Numbered from the stretch's first letter, positions 7,357 through 16,255 are shown. The stretch is DNA of 36,712 bases from Candidatus Cloacimonadota bacterium (GCA_012728875.1 JAAYEF010000025.1:1-36712); one strand, 5' to 3'. Notes: generated by a model not told the origin, from the letters alone. Translations and numbers: made by a program.

Positions 7357-8259
7357 ATGTATGAATTAAGCCTCAGCAAGTGTTCCCAAGCCGAGTTGAA
7401 AGATCCGGTGGTCTGGATCGACCCCCGTTTTTTGGAAGCCGTGGCGGAGCTTCATCAGCTTGAAGCCAGGCTGCTATTGTGTTACAAGGGCGAGAAGCTT
7501 GCCGCAGCCATGCCCATCTATGAAAGGAAAAGGCTGGGTTTTCGCGTAACGGTTTGCCCGATGAGCGCCTACTATCATGGTTTGTGGTTCTTTTGGGAAG
7601 AGGGTCGCGAGGAAAATCGCAATCTGCTGGATGAATTGAAGATCGCAGGCAGTGTGGCGCAATTTTTAAAATCCCACTACAAGCGTTTCCAAGTGAATCT
7701 GGCGCCCCACAACCTGGATGTGAGAGGCTTCACTTGGCAAGGCTTGAAAGCTCTTCCTTTTTACACCTTCATCCACGACCTTTCCCAGCCGCTTCAGCCT
7801 TTCAGGGTGGAACGAAGAAAACTGCGTTCGGCTCAGGACAAGGGCTACCGCTTGGCGGAGGAGTTTTCCCCGGAGATCTTTTCCCAAATGATCCAGGAAC
7901 TCTACAATCGCAAGGAAAAAAACCTGGGCGTGGATGAAGCTGCCTTCCAAACTTGGATGAAAAAGCTTCACGAGATCGGGCTTTTAAGTCAGCTCAACCT
8001 GATGGACCAGCAGGAGGTGGTGAGCACAAACCTGATCTTGGGCGGCGAAAACGACCAACACGCCTATGCCATCATGCAAAGCACCCAGCCGGATCATCTG
8101 AAAGCCGGAGCCAGCGTGGTGCACACCCAGCTTATGGCGGAGAGGCTCAAAGACAGATTTTCAGCCCTGGACTTTTGCGGCGCGAACTATCCCGAAGTTG
8201 CCAGGTTCAAAGCCGCCATGGGCATGAAATTGAAAGTATTTTTCAGGATTAAGGGCTGA
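7357..8259 (+). CDS. FemAB/BioF2-like GNAT-fold acyltransferase, putative
   Basis: The 300-residue soluble protein has the layout of the GNAT-related FemAB/BioF2 group. The N-terminal half has strands around AAAMPIYERKR and a FRVTVCPMSAYYHG block. The C-terminal half has KAGASVVHTQLMAERL followed by LDFCGANYPEVARFKAAMG, which resembles the family's closing motif, where substrate placement depends on a conserved Gly-Ala-Asn segment. Family members transfer aminoacyl or acyl groups, for instance in cell-wall or polysaccharide work. The substrate here is unknown. It sits between the receiver-like gene (4 nt gap) and ddl (30 nt gap), which weakly suggests an envelope role. Confidence 0.7.
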   Translation: MYELSLSKCSQAELKDPVVWIDPRFLEAVAELHQLEARLLLCYKGEKLAAAMPIYERKRLGFRVTVCPMSAYYHGLWFFWEEGREENRNLLDELKIAGSVAQFLKSHYKRFQVNLAPHNLDVRGFTWQGLKALPFYTFIHDLSQPLQPFRVERRKLRSAQDKGYRLAEEFSPEIFSQMIQELYNRKEKNLGVDEAAFQTWMKKLHEIGLLSQLNLMDQQEVVSTNLILGGENDQHAYAIMQSTQPDHLKAGASVVHTQLMAERLKDRFSALDFCGANYPEVARFKAAMGMKLKVFFRIKG

Positions 8260-8289
8260 AGTGAAAGCCGCTTCATCCTCAGAGGATTT

Positions 8290-9225
8290 ATGCAAAAAGT
8301 AACGGTTTTAAAAGGTGGCGATTCGCCTGAACGGGAAATCTCGCTGATCAGCGGCGCCGCCATTGCCAAAGGCTTGCAGGAAGCAGGGTTCGAGGTTCAG
8401 GAGCTTGACCCGGCACACTATTCCAGCTTTGCCGGGCTGATCGCCGCCATGGAAAAAGACCCTCCGGCAGCGGTGTTTCTGGGGCTTCACGGCGGTTCGG
8501 GCGAAAACGGACAGATCCAGGCAGCGCTGGAGCTTGCCGGGTTTCGCCATACGGGATCGGGATTTGCGGCTTGTGCGCTCACCATGGATAAATATGTTGC
8601 CAAACTCATGGCTCGTCAGGAAGGCATTCCCGTGGCGGATTGGATGCTCTTTCGCGGAGATCTGACCGAGGATTACAACGACCCCAGTGACCTGCAGGGC
8701 ATACAGGAAAAACTGGGCCTGCCCATCATGGTGAAACCCAACGACGGCGGCTCCTCCGTGGGCATCAGCAAGGTTGAGGAGCTTTCCCAGCTGAAGGATG
8801 CGGTGAAACAGGCCTTGAAATTCAGCAATGGCGCGCTTTTGGAGCGTTTCATCAAGGGTCGTGAGTTTGCGGTTACAGTCCTGGATGGCAAAGCCCTGCC
8901 CTTGGTGGAAATCCGTCCCCGTGACGGCTGGTATGACTATCAAAACAAATACAACGCAGGGCGCACCGAATATCTGGTTCCCGCCCCTGTGGATGAAGCC
9001 ACCACGCAATTGATGCAAACCTACGCCGAACGGCTCTGGCAGGTTTTTGGTTTGCAGGGATATGCCAGAGTGGATTTCCTTTACGACGAGATCCAGCCTT
9101 GGTTTTTGGAAGTGAACACCCTTCCCGGCATGACGCCGCTGAGCCTGACGCCCATGGCGGCACGAACGGTCGGCATCGATTTTCCCAAGCTGATGAAAAC
9201 CATTGTGGATTTGGCTTTAAGATGA
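8290..9225 (+). CDS. ddl: D-alanine--D-alanine ligase
   Basis: This ATP-grasp enzyme joins two D-alanines for peptidoglycan precursors. The 311-residue length is typical of DdlB-type enzymes. Visible blocks are LKGGDSPEREISLISG at the N-terminus, GLHGGSGENGQIQAALE, TMDKYVAKLM, MVKPNDGGSSVGI in the ATP-grasp core, and the metal-binding close FLEVNTLPGMTPLS. The start at 8290 has AGAGGA three nt upstream (8281-8286). It is followed 27 nt later by a secreted protein gene, so it probably heads or joins the envelope gene run that ends at 13492. Confidence 0.97.
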   Translation: MQKVTVLKGGDSPEREISLISGAAIAKGLQEAGFEVQELDPAHYSSFAGLIAAMEKDPPAAVFLGLHGGSGENGQIQAALELAGFRHTGSGFAACALTMDKYVAKLMARQEGIPVADWMLFRGDLTEDYNDPSDLQGIQEKLGLPIMVKPNDGGSSVGISKVEELSQLKDAVKQALKFSNGALLERFIKGREFAVTVLDGKALPLVEIRPRDGWYDYQNKYNAGRTEYLVPAPVDEATTQLMQTYAERLWQVFGLQGYARVDFLYDEIQPWFLEVNTLPGMTPLSLTPMAARTVGIDFPKLMKTIVDLALR

Positions 9226-9252
9226 TTTTAAATCTAAAAATACAGAGGAAAA

Positions 9253-10371
9253 ATGAAAAGAATTCTATTGCCCCTGCTGGCATTTCTGAGCGTGTGTCTG
9301 TGGGCAATGGAATCGAACGTATCACTTGAGTTTCAACCATCTCAGATTCAGGTAAACTCTTTCAAGGCAACAAGCTTGGACCCCGCCGCCCCGTGGCAGC
9401 AGCCAAGCCTGACCACGCTGCTGATCAAGAACGACGGAAACCAGGATTTCCGCATCCAGATGAAGGTGGAGCTTCTTTGGAGCGGAGTTCCCGAACCGTT
9501 GATCTCGGCAGAATTCATTTCCAACCAAGCCCTTCCCGCCGGGGGTGAGTTTCCGCCCCTCTCAAACCGGGACCTGGTTTCCAGCCAATCTTCGATCTAT
9601 TTCACCAGGGTGGGAAACTCAAACTTTTCCCTGGAGCAGCTTTCCCGGCGCAGCCCCATCCTGCGGGACGCGGTCAAAGCCGGCTTTTTCCCGGAAGGTG
9701 TGTTTTCCATCCGCGTTTTTGTGAAACCCCAAAGTGGGGATGATGGCTGGAACAGATATGTAAGCGACCGTTTCGACATCAGAATTGAAAACAACGACCT
9801 CATCACCCTCTTGAGTCCGGGGGTTCCCGCGCCCGCCAACCCCATCGCCGTGGACGAAAACCCCGTCACATTTCTTTGGCACAATCTGGATACGGACTTC
9901 AACCGCTACGTTCTCACCATTCTGGAATTTCCAGAAAACCTGCCGCCCCGTCCCCAAAGCCTGGCAAACACCGGCATCCGCTTTTTCCAAACCGAGGTGG
10001 AGGGAGGTCAGTTCAGCGAATTTCTGCCCTTCAAGCCCGGCAACTATTATGCTTGGCAGATCTGGACGCGCCACCATTCAGAGTTTGAGCCCCGTGGCTC
10101 AGGATATTGGCGGGAACAGGATCCCAACAGCGTTTCCAGCGGCTGGAACCTGTTTCAATACACCGCAGCCTCCAGCGATGAAGACGCCTCCCAACGCATG
10201 ATCACAAAGCTTCGAAAACTGGGTGATCCCGACCTGGAAGAGCTTTTCATCCAAGGTTTCAAACCCACCGGCGAAGTGATCTGGCAGGGAAGAAGCCACA
10301 GCGGTCAAAGCGCCAGCGAATTGCTTGATATGCTCAGCGGGAAAAGATACCGCATCACCGTTTGGGAGTGA
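9253..10371 (+). CDS. Secreted protein of unknown function
   Basis: A 372-residue protein with a short signal peptide (MKRILLPLLAFLSVCLWA, no lipobox Cys at the cleavage site). I do not recognise the family. The mature part looks like a series of beta-sandwich domains: an N-terminal domain with LLIKNDGNQDFRIQMKVEL and a second with NPVTFLWHN, then YVLTILE and YYAWQIW, reminiscent of fibronectin-type folds. The last ~60 residues look more helical, with ITKLRKLGDPDLEELF. AGAGGA precedes the start. Its stop overlaps the ribosome-binding site of the FecR-domain gene, so the two are coupled. It is probably periplasmic. Confidence 0.8.
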   Translation: MKRILLPLLAFLSVCLWAMESNVSLEFQPSQIQVNSFKATSLDPAAPWQQPSLTTLLIKNDGNQDFRIQMKVELLWSGVPEPLISAEFISNQALPAGGEFPPLSNRDLVSSQSSIYFTRVGNSNFSLEQLSRRSPILRDAVKAGFFPEGVFSIRVFVKPQSGDDGWNRYVSDRFDIRIENNDLITLLSPGVPAPANPIAVDENPVTFLWHNLDTDFNRYVLTILEFPENLPPRPQSLANTGIRFFQTEVEGGQFSEFLPFKPGNYYAWQIWTRHHSEFEPRGSGYWREQDPNSVSSGWNLFQYTAASSDEDASQRMITKLRKLGDPDLEELFIQGFKPTGEVIWQGRSHSGQSASELLDMLSGKRYRITVWE

Positions 10372-10379
10372 GGCAAGCC

Positions 10380-11054
10380 ATGAAAAAGCATATTTTGATC
10401 CTCTGTATTTCTGCGTTCCTATTGGGAATTTTGAACGCATCCCCAATGGCGGTGATAGTCCACAGCAAAGGTTTCAACAAGGTTCGCCGCGACGGAAAAA
10501 ACCTGAGAGCCGTTTCGGGCATGATCCTGCAGGACGGCGATGAACTGAAAACCAGCGGCAAAGGCCAGCTTGGCATCAAAACCGCCGATGGCGAAGGCAG
10601 CCTCTTTCTCTTTTCAAAAACGAAGGTGAAGCTGAATCTGAGCCCCATCGGGGATGGCTGGGAAAAGAACGTTGAACTTTTGGCTGGCAGCATCCATGTG
10701 AAAAACACCCACCAAACAGGCAGCCTTTCTCTTTCATTTGGGCTCACCAACATCTTTTTTACGGATGCGGATCTGCTGTTTAAAAAGGACAAGGGAAGCA
10801 ACGCCCGTCTCACTGTTTTTTCCGGAGAGGCGATCATGTATGACCGCGAGGGCGGGGTAAATAAAATCACGCCTCTGAAAACCTCCTACATCCTTTCCAA
10901 GGGGGAATTCATTTCCCGCTGGATGAATGATTCCGACCTCACCGAAGAGGAAAGAGCGCGGATTGAGCCGCTTTCTCAACTGCCGCAAAACCGGATCACG
11001 ATCCCGCTGACGGATGAGCAGGGTCGGGTCCTGAACGTGGAATTCAATTGGTGA
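10380..11054 (+). CDS. FecR-domain secreted protein
   Basis: The 224-residue protein starts with a signal peptide (MKKHILILCISAFLLGIL). A FecR-like domain follows: VIVHSKGFNKVRRDG, then MILQDGDELKTSGKGQLGI and a repeat of beta strands up to NVELLAGSIHV. FecR domains are found in periplasmic sensing and envelope proteins; no sigma factor or TonB receptor is seen nearby, so this one is probably structural rather than a sigma regulator. The start at 10380 has GTGAGG just upstream, which also contains the preceding stop. The next gene begins 8 nt after its stop with the same GTGAGG arrangement. Confidence 0.75.
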   Translation: MKKHILILCISAFLLGILNASPMAVIVHSKGFNKVRRDGKNLRAVSGMILQDGDELKTSGKGQLGIKTADGEGSLFLFSKTKVKLNLSPIGDGWEKNVELLAGSIHVKNTHQTGSLSLSFGLTNIFFTDADLLFKKDKGSNARLTVFSGEAIMYDREGGVNKITPLKTSYILSKGEFISRWMNDSDLTEEERARIEPLSQLPQNRITIPLTDEQGRVLNVEFNW

Positions 11055-11062
11055 GGCGCGCC

Positions 11063-13492
11063 ATGAAACAAATTCTTGTCATTTTCCTGCTTTTGGCTTC
11101 GCACCTCACTCTTTTTGGGATTGTTTTTGAACATCAGCCCCCTGAATATTATGATGCCAGAGACGGCGTCGAACTGGCGCTGGTGCTGCTGGATGAAGTG
11201 GAATCCGTGATTAGTGTGGAACTCTGTTACGGTCGTTTGGGCAGCCCTGCCTACACCACAAAAAAGATGGATAATGTTTTGGAACAGCGGGGCTACCACC
11301 TGGTTCGGCTGAACAGCGCGGAGCTGCAAAACGTGGATATTCAATATTGGTTCAGATTGGAGCTTTTGGGCGGCGGAACGGTTCTTTTTCCCGATACAGG
11401 GATGGATCAGGAGCCTTTGATCCTGAGGGTGGTGGACGCTCCCAGATCTGATGAACCGCAGCAACCGGAAGATGCGGATGACGAGTTCGGTTCCGGCTTG
11501 AACCTGGTATTGGACGACTTCAAGGAAGACAATCCCGGCCTCAAGGGCTTTGTGCTGCTCAGCACAAACGACTACGGTCCGCAGGAGGGGGAATATGTGC
11601 TTGCAGTGTCCTATCACGGCATTGCAAACCTCATCGCCCCGGGCTCCATCAAGGTTTATGTGAACGACCGCGATGTGACCGCCAAAGCCATCATCACGGA
11701 AAACCTGCTCACCTACCGCGACCCCTGGCCCATGAAGGAGCTGGTGAAGGCAAAAATTACCGCCAAAGACCGCTATGATAGAAGCTTGTATTCCGAAACT
11801 TTTCTCACCAATGTGGAACATCGAGCCAAAAAAATATTGCCACACCTGAGGGGAAATCTGAATTTTGCAGGCGATTTCCACGGTTCGGATCAGGACTTGA
11901 ACAGTTATTCCGGCTGGGCGGACATCCAGGCCAGCTACAAAAAGCTGAACCTGACCCTGCACGCAGCCCACCATAATCGGGAAGATACAAACCGGCAGCC
12001 TGTGGACCGCTATTCTCTGGAACTCAGCCTTCCTTCACTGAGCGCCCAGGCTGGGGACGTGACGCCCTATTTCAGTCCCCTCGCCTTTGGAGGCAAAAAC
12101 CTGAGAGGCTGGTATGGCAACCTGTATGGAGAATATATCTCGCTGGAACTGGCTAGCGGAGACATGGTACGCAAAACCGTGTCAAACGGTGATCCGGCTT
12201 ATAATACGGCTTTTCAGCAAACGGCGCGGGGCGGAAAGCTCCGATTGGGACCCCTGCGCGGACTGTCCATGTCTTTCACCCTGGCTCAAAACCGCGACAA
12301 CATTGCCTCTTTGGATTCGCTGGACTTTTTGCGCTTTGATGCGGTGACAGGCGACACCTTGTTTGTGGTGGCGCCCCGGGATAATCTGGTGGCGGCTTTT
12401 GAAACCCGGGTGAACATTCCCCGGATCCGAACCAGCTTTGGCGCGGAAATCGCCTCAAGCCTCTATAACAGCAACATCTGGCACGGACCGGTTCAGCCCG
12501 AAGAGCTTGCCGACTACATCGGCGGCTTCGACCTCATCGACCCCAGTGAACTGGAAAAGATCTTTATCATCAATCGGAACATGGAGCCGCTGATCCCCGG
12601 ACTGCACAACAGCGCCGGACGAGCCTGGCTGCGCACCACCATTTTGAACCACAGCCTGGATGTGAACGCCAGCTTCACCGGGCCAGCCTATCGCGCTCTG
12701 GGAGCCTGGGAGCAGAAAAGGGATCTGCAGACGATCTCGGTGTCCGACCTCTATCGCTTGGGACGCGGTTTCCTGCTCTCGGGAAGCTACAACTGGCAAA
12801 AAGACAACCTGCTTTCCACCCGCGCGGAAACCAATATCCAAAACTACTGGCAGCTTCAGGCTTCACTGCGCTTTTTCAAACACTTCAGCATCCGCGGCGG
12901 AGCCTTTTCCAGCGAAGCCAGAAACTATCGCAACCCCGCCATCTCCGGGGTGGATTTTGATCATTACACCAGACGGGCGCAGTCTTTCAACCTGGGCTTT
13001 GGTTTCAACAATCCCCGGCTGAATTGGTTTCCCTGGCTCGTCGAAATCACCCACCGCCAGGGTTCAAGTTCCACGCTTCGCAGCCTCGCCACCGATTCCT
13101 TCCAAAGCAATCATTCAAGCTATAACCTCAATTTTGCCAGCAAGTTCGGAAAAATTCCTCTCCGCTTCCAGGGTGCGGTTTCCCATGCCATCTTGATAAA
13201 CGAAAATCCGGATTCCACCTGCGAAAGCACCAGCTTGGGCTGGCAAGCCCGCTTCAGCTATCCGTTTTGGCAGGATAAGCTCCTTCCATGGCTGGAATAC
13301 AGGAACACCACCGTGAATTCAGACAGCCCGCAACAGCGGCGCAGCTTGGTGTCTTTGGGCTTGGATGCCTTCCCTTGGTCGAAGTTGACGGTGAGCACGG
13401 TTTTGGGATTGGAGCAAAACTCCATCGAGAACGGCGGACAAGACAATGCCAAATCTGTGAACTGGAGCCTGAGCATCGCTCAGAGATTCTGA
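11063..13492 (+). CDS. Large outer-membrane beta-barrel protein
   Basis: An 809-residue protein with a signal peptide (MKQILVIFLLLASHLTLFG), an N-terminal domain of ~230 residues with beta-rich segments and an acidic linker (DEPQQPEDADDEFG), and then about 500 residues of alternating strands. The final residues SIAQRF, ending in Phe, are a standard barrel-assembly signal. Repeated aromatic strands such as HFSIRGGAFSSEARNY support a barrel. I cannot assign a transport substrate. The start at 11063 (five codons inside the open frame) is supported by GTGAGG upstream. It is the last gene of the run and is followed by a strong terminator. Confidence 0.82.
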   Translation: MKQILVIFLLLASHLTLFGIVFEHQPPEYYDARDGVELALVLLDEVESVISVELCYGRLGSPAYTTKKMDNVLEQRGYHLVRLNSAELQNVDIQYWFRLELLGGGTVLFPDTGMDQEPLILRVVDAPRSDEPQQPEDADDEFGSGLNLVLDDFKEDNPGLKGFVLLSTNDYGPQEGEYVLAVSYHGIANLIAPGSIKVYVNDRDVTAKAIITENLLTYRDPWPMKELVKAKITAKDRYDRSLYSETFLTNVEHRAKKILPHLRGNLNFAGDFHGSDQDLNSYSGWADIQASYKKLNLTLHAAHHNREDTNRQPVDRYSLELSLPSLSAQAGDVTPYFSPLAFGGKNLRGWYGNLYGEYISLELASGDMVRKTVSNGDPAYNTAFQQTARGGKLRLGPLRGLSMSFTLAQNRDNIASLDSLDFLRFDAVTGDTLFVVAPRDNLVAAFETRVNIPRIRTSFGAEIASSLYNSNIWHGPVQPEELADYIGGFDLIDPSELEKIFIINRNMEPLIPGLHNSAGRAWLRTTILNHSLDVNASFTGPAYRALGAWEQKRDLQTISVSDLYRLGRGFLLSGSYNWQKDNLLSTRAETNIQNYWQLQASLRFFKHFSIRGGAFSSEARNYRNPAISGVDFDHYTRRAQSFNLGFGFNNPRLNWFPWLVEITHRQGSSSTLRSLATDSFQSNHSSYNLNFASKFGKIPLRFQGAVSHAILINENPDSTCESTSLGWQARFSYPFWQDKLLPWLEYRNTTVNSDSPQQRRSLVSLGLDAFPWSKLTVSTVLGLEQNSIENGGQDNAKSVNWSLSIAQRF

Positions 13493-13509
13493 TTTTTTGA
13501 TGATTATCC

Positions 13510-13543
13510 AAACGGGTGCTTCGTCAAAGGCACCCGTTTTATT
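13510..13543 (+). terminator. Rho-independent terminator after the beta-barrel gene
   Basis: A 10-bp perfect stem AAACGGGTGC/GCACCCGTTT (13510-13519, 13530-13539) with a 10-nt loop is followed by T-rich sequence. Confidence 0.9.
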
Positions 13544-13557
13544 TCATCAAGCCGGCT

Positions 13558-13672
13558 TCCTCCTTGGCTCCAGCCCATTTCTTGCACGGATCCTGCCCGC
13601 CAGCCACCCCATAAAAAGGCGGGAGGCTGAGGGGAGGGAAGGGGGCAAGTGCCGGGCTCGAACCAAGGAGGA
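13558..13672. other. Long GC-rich foldable element, possible non-coding RNA
   Basis: TCCTCCTTGG (13558-13567) pairs perfectly with CCAAGGAGGA (13663-13672). Further in, AGCCC (13572-13576) pairs with GGGCT (13654-13658), and CTTGC (13581-13585) with GCAAG (13645-13649), each separated by symmetrical 4x4 internal loops. A separate hairpin CCCGCC/GGCGGG (13596-13623) sits near the centre. No known RNA family was recognised, and there is no obvious gene in 13544-13871. Strand and function are undecided. Confidence 0.4.
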
Positions 13673-13689
13673 GAGGGAGAAAAGGGTTT

Positions 13690-13770
13690 TGTGGGCGCCA
13701 GATTGATGGGCTTAAGGCTTGAAAGTCAAGCGGAAACGGCTAAAAAACCGCGTGTTGATCACAGCCCACA
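13690..13770. other. Second foldable element upstream of rpsP
   Basis: TGTGGGC (13690-13696) pairs with GCCCACA (13764-13770). The enclosed stretch contains the hairpins GCTTGA-AAG-TCAAGC and CGG-CTAAAAAA-CCG, giving a multibranched shape. It ends 28 bp before the predicted rpsP -35 box, so it is not part of the rpsP leader if that promoter is right. Confidence 0.35.
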
Positions 13771-13798
13771 TAATTCTTTCCAAAAAAGTAGAAAACGC

Positions 13799-13827
13799 TT
13801 GACGGAAAGGGGACTTACAAAAATAAT
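13799..13827 (+). promoter_or_regulatory. Promoter of the rpsP operon
   Basis: TTGACG (13799-13804) and AATAAT (13822-13827) are spaced by exactly 17 bp; each matches the sigma-70 consensus at five of six positions. It would give a leader of about 40 nt before rpsP. Confidence 0.7.
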
Positions 13828-13871
13828 GACCCAAACTAGCTAAATCTTATTGAAAATAGTAAGGAGAAATA

Positions 13872-14192
13872 ATGGTCAGACTGAGACTGAAAAGGATGGG
13901 GGCTAACGACCAGCCCTTTTACCGCATTGTGGCCGTTGACGCCCGGGTAAAAAGAGACGGAAAATATATAGAAAGCATCGGTTGGTATGATCCCAAGCCC
14001 AATCCTTTCAAAATCCAAGTCGATAAGGATCGCGCCCTGTATTGGCTGGGAGTTGGCGCGCAGCCCAGCGAAACCGTTCGCTCTCTGTTGCGCAAGGCTG
14101 GCATCCTCCAAATTTGGCACGAGCAGAAAATAGAAAGCAGCAAAGCAGCAAAAAACGCAAAGCAAGAGGTGACAAATGAAGGAACTGATTGA
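13872..14192 (+). CDS. rpsP: Ribosomal protein S16
   Basis: Component of the small ribosomal subunit. The 106-residue protein begins [12 protein letters not shown], with [11 protein letters not shown] and ESIGWYDP typical of S16; the C-terminal tail is Lys-rich. AAGGAG precedes the start at a good distance. It opens the rpsP-khpA-rimM-trmD-rplS operon, an order widely conserved in bacteria. Its 3' end overlaps khpA by 17 nt. Confidence 0.98.
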   Translation: MVRLRLKRMGANDQPFYRIVAVDARVKRDGKYIESIGWYDPKPNPFKIQVDKDRALYWLGVGAQPSETVRSLLRKAGILQIWHEQKIESSKAAKNAKQEVTNEGTD

Positions 14193-14406
14193 ATTTTTGG
14201 TCAAGGCATTGGTTGACGACCCCAGCGGCGTGAACATCACCGAAGTCCAGGGCGACAAGATCACCCTTTATGAACTTCGTGTTTCCAAAGAAGACATCGG
14301 CAAAGTGATCGGCAAAAAAGGCCGCACCGCCGGCGCCATCCGCACCATCATCAACGCAGTCAGCACAAAGCAAGGTAAGCGCGCACAGCTCGAGATCATC
14401 GAGTAA
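14176..14406 (+). CDS. khpA: KH-domain RNA-binding protein KhpA
   Basis: A 76-residue single KH domain protein (KhpA/YlqC family), known to bind RNA and to act with KhpB in several bacteria. The GxxG loop is visible in [14 protein letters not shown]. It overlaps rpsP by 17 nt and has GAGGTG upstream as ribosome-binding site. Its stop is directly followed by the rimM start, so the genes are coupled. The position between rpsP and rimM is the usual one for this gene. Confidence 0.94.
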   Translation: MKELIEFLVKALVDDPSGVNITEVQGDKITLYELRVSKEDIGKVIGKKGRTAGAIRTIINAVSTKQGKRAQLEIIE

Positions 14407-14916
14407 ATGAAAGTATCGGACCTGACCGGGATTGGCCGGTTGGGAGGAATGGATGCGGACGGGTTTTACCCCGTGGTGGTGAAGCCGCGTTTCCGCGAAG
14501 TTTTGGCAGAAGCCCAAGACGTATATTTGATCTTTAACAGCGATAGAGTGTTTTTCGTAAGCATCTGTGAAAGAGACGACAGCGATCGAAAACCGAGATT
14601 GAAATTCGCCGAGGACGGGGTTGCTGAAGAACGCAAAAAACACCGCGAAGTGATTTTGGCGCTCCCTTTGGAAAACGAAGATGAGGATGCGCCGGAAGAG
14701 CTTGTGGGATATGTGGTTGTGTTCCAAGAGCGCGAGATTGGCAAGGTTACGGACTATTTTCACAACAACGCACAATATGTGCTGGAAGTAAGCACGCCAA
14801 GCGGCTCTGAAATCCTGATCCCGATGGTGGATTTTTATATCGATGAAGTGATTGAAAACCCCGGTGTGATCGTTTTGATCAACGCCGAAAGTCTGCTTGA
14901 GGAAAGCGACGCATGA
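14407..14916 (+). CDS. rimM: Ribosome maturation factor RimM
   Basis: RimM binds S19 and assists 30S maturation. The 169-residue protein has an N-terminal RimM barrel, divergent here (TGIGRLGGMDADGFYPVVVK), and a C-terminal PRC-barrel with LVGYVVVFQEREIGKV and ILIPMVDFYIDEVI. The start immediately follows the khpA stop without a separate ribosome-binding site, and the end overlaps trmD by 4 nt. The operon position supports the call even though the N-terminal part is diverged. Confidence 0.92.
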   Translation: MKVSDLTGIGRLGGMDADGFYPVVVKPRFREVLAEAQDVYLIFNSDRVFFVSICERDDSDRKPRLKFAEDGVAEERKKHREVILALPLENEDEDAPEELVGYVVVFQEREIGKVTDYFHNNAQYVLEVSTPSGSEILIPMVDFYIDEVIENPGVIVLINAESLLEESDA

Positions 14917-15596
14917 AAATAGATGTCCTGAGCCTGTTCCCAGCGGCTTTCACCAGCATTTTGGAAAGCAGCATCGTGGCACGGGCGATCGCCTCCAAGG
15001 CTTTGGAGGTGAGGATCAGCGATTTTCGCGCCCACAGCGCAAACAAGCACAATCAGGTGGACGACTACGCCTTTGGCGGTTTCCCCGGCATGGTGATCCG
15101 CGCCGAGCCCATCTATGGCGCTCTGGAAGAGCTTTTGGCAGAGGGATATGCCCCCGTGGTATATTTCACGCCGCAGGGCAGGGTTTTGGATCAAAAGACC
15201 CTTGCCCACTATTCCAGCCTGCCCAGGGTGATCCTGCTTTGCGGGCACTACAAAGAAATCGACCAGCGCCTGCGGGACCTGGCGGTTTGCGATGAAATTT
15301 CCCTGGGAGACTACGTCCTCTCCGGAGGCGAGATCCCGGCTTTGGCCTTCATCGACGGCGTGACCAGACTTTTGCCCGGAGTTTTGGGCGACATCGGATC
15401 CGCAGAAATGGATTCCTTTGCCCAAGGCAGCAATGAACTTGGCTTTCCCTGCTACACCGGTCCCGAAAAGTGGATGGAGCAAAAGGTTCCCAGCGTTTTG
15501 AGGGAAGGGAACCACGCCAGGATTCAAGCCTGGGCTCAAACGCAGTCCCAAAGCCTCACCAAGACCCGGCGTCCGGATTTGATCCGCAAAAAATAG
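14913..15596 (+). CDS. trmD: tRNA (guanine-37-N1)-methyltransferase TrmD
   Basis: TrmD methylates G37 next to the anticodon, preventing +1 frameshifts. The 227-residue protein shows the SPOUT trefoil-knot motifs LLCGHYKEIDQR and ISLGDYVLSGGE, plus TRLLPGVLG, MDSFAQG and EGNHARIQAW. Two sites differ from most relatives: YTGPEKW where YTRP is usual, and REGNH where LSGNH is usual. The catalytic-type Asp in DSF and the Arg in TRLLPG are kept. It overlaps rimM by 4 nt. Confidence 0.96.
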   Translation: MKIDVLSLFPAAFTSILESSIVARAIASKALEVRISDFRAHSANKHNQVDDYAFGGFPGMVIRAEPIYGALEELLAEGYAPVVYFTPQGRVLDQKTLAHYSSLPRVILLCGHYKEIDQRLRDLAVCDEISLGDYVLSGGEIPALAFIDGVTRLLPGVLGDIGSAEMDSFAQGSNELGFPCYTGPEKWMEQKVPSVLREGNHARIQAWAQTQSQSLTKTRRPDLIRKK

Positions 15597-15901
15597 CCCC
15601 GGTTTTCAGCACAACGATCGCAAATAATTATAGATATTACCAAGCAGGAATGGAAGCTTCCACCCAGATTTGCGTGGACAAACGGATTCTGCGAGGCCAG
15701 CCACAAACGACTGTCTGGCCATTCTGACCTTAACGAAAAAGCCCGCGCCCATCAATCGGCAAAGGCAATGGACTGAAGTTCAAGATGCGGCGGACTCCCG
15801 CTCCCGGTTAAAACTTTTTGGAGCGGAAAGGATTCGTCCGCGGTACCGTAAGTTCCACGCTGGAGGTCTTTCATTCCGAGTACATACATGGGAGGAACCA
15901 C
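15597..15901 (+). promoter_or_regulatory. rplS leader region, 305 nt without a gene
   Basis: No convincing gene lies between trmD and rplS. A hairpin GGCCAG/CTGGCC (15695-15700, 15715-15720) and a smaller GCGGA/TCCGC stem near 15824-15842 are present. The long spacing in an otherwise overlapping operon suggests a regulatory leader or internal promoter. No known ribosomal leader was recognised. Confidence 0.35.
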
Positions 15902-16255
15902 ATGGATATTCTGCACACAGTTGGCAGAGACCAAATCAGAACCGACTTTCCCGATTTTCGCCCCGGTGATACGGTGAAGGTCCACTATAAAATCAAAGAA
16001 GGCGGCAAGGAACGCATTCAGGTGTTCCAGGGAATCGTGATCCAAAAACGAGGATCCGGTATCTCCAAATCCTTCACAGTCCGTAAGATCTCAAACGGCG
16101 TAGGTGTCGAGCGTGTTTTCCCCCAAAACTCGCCAAACATCGACAAGCTCGAGATTGTCCGCTATGGCCAGGTTCGCAGAGCAAAGCTTTTCTATCTGCG
16201 CCATGCCAAAGGAAAAGCGGGACGCATCAAAGAGCGCAGACGTTTCACAGCATAG
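15902..16255 (+). CDS. rplS: Ribosomal protein L19
   Basis: L19 lies at the 30S-50S interface. The 117-residue protein has [38 protein letters not shown] and [13 protein letters not shown], ending with KAGRIKERR. The start at 15902 has GGAGG 7-8 nt upstream; the open frame extends 28 codons further but without family similarity. It closes the rpsP operon and is followed by a terminator. Confidence 0.98.
   Translation: MDILHTVGRDQIRTDFPDFRPGDTVKVHYKIKEGGKERIQVFQGIVIQKRGSGISKSFTVRKISNGVGVERVFPQNSPNIDKLEIVRYGQVRRAKLFYLRHAKGKAGRIKERRRFTA

Noticed and set aside
13640..13680. tRNA-like T-arm text on the minus strand (GGTTCGAGCC)
   Set aside because: The flanking bases do not pair into a T stem, and no acceptor or anticodon arm can be drawn.
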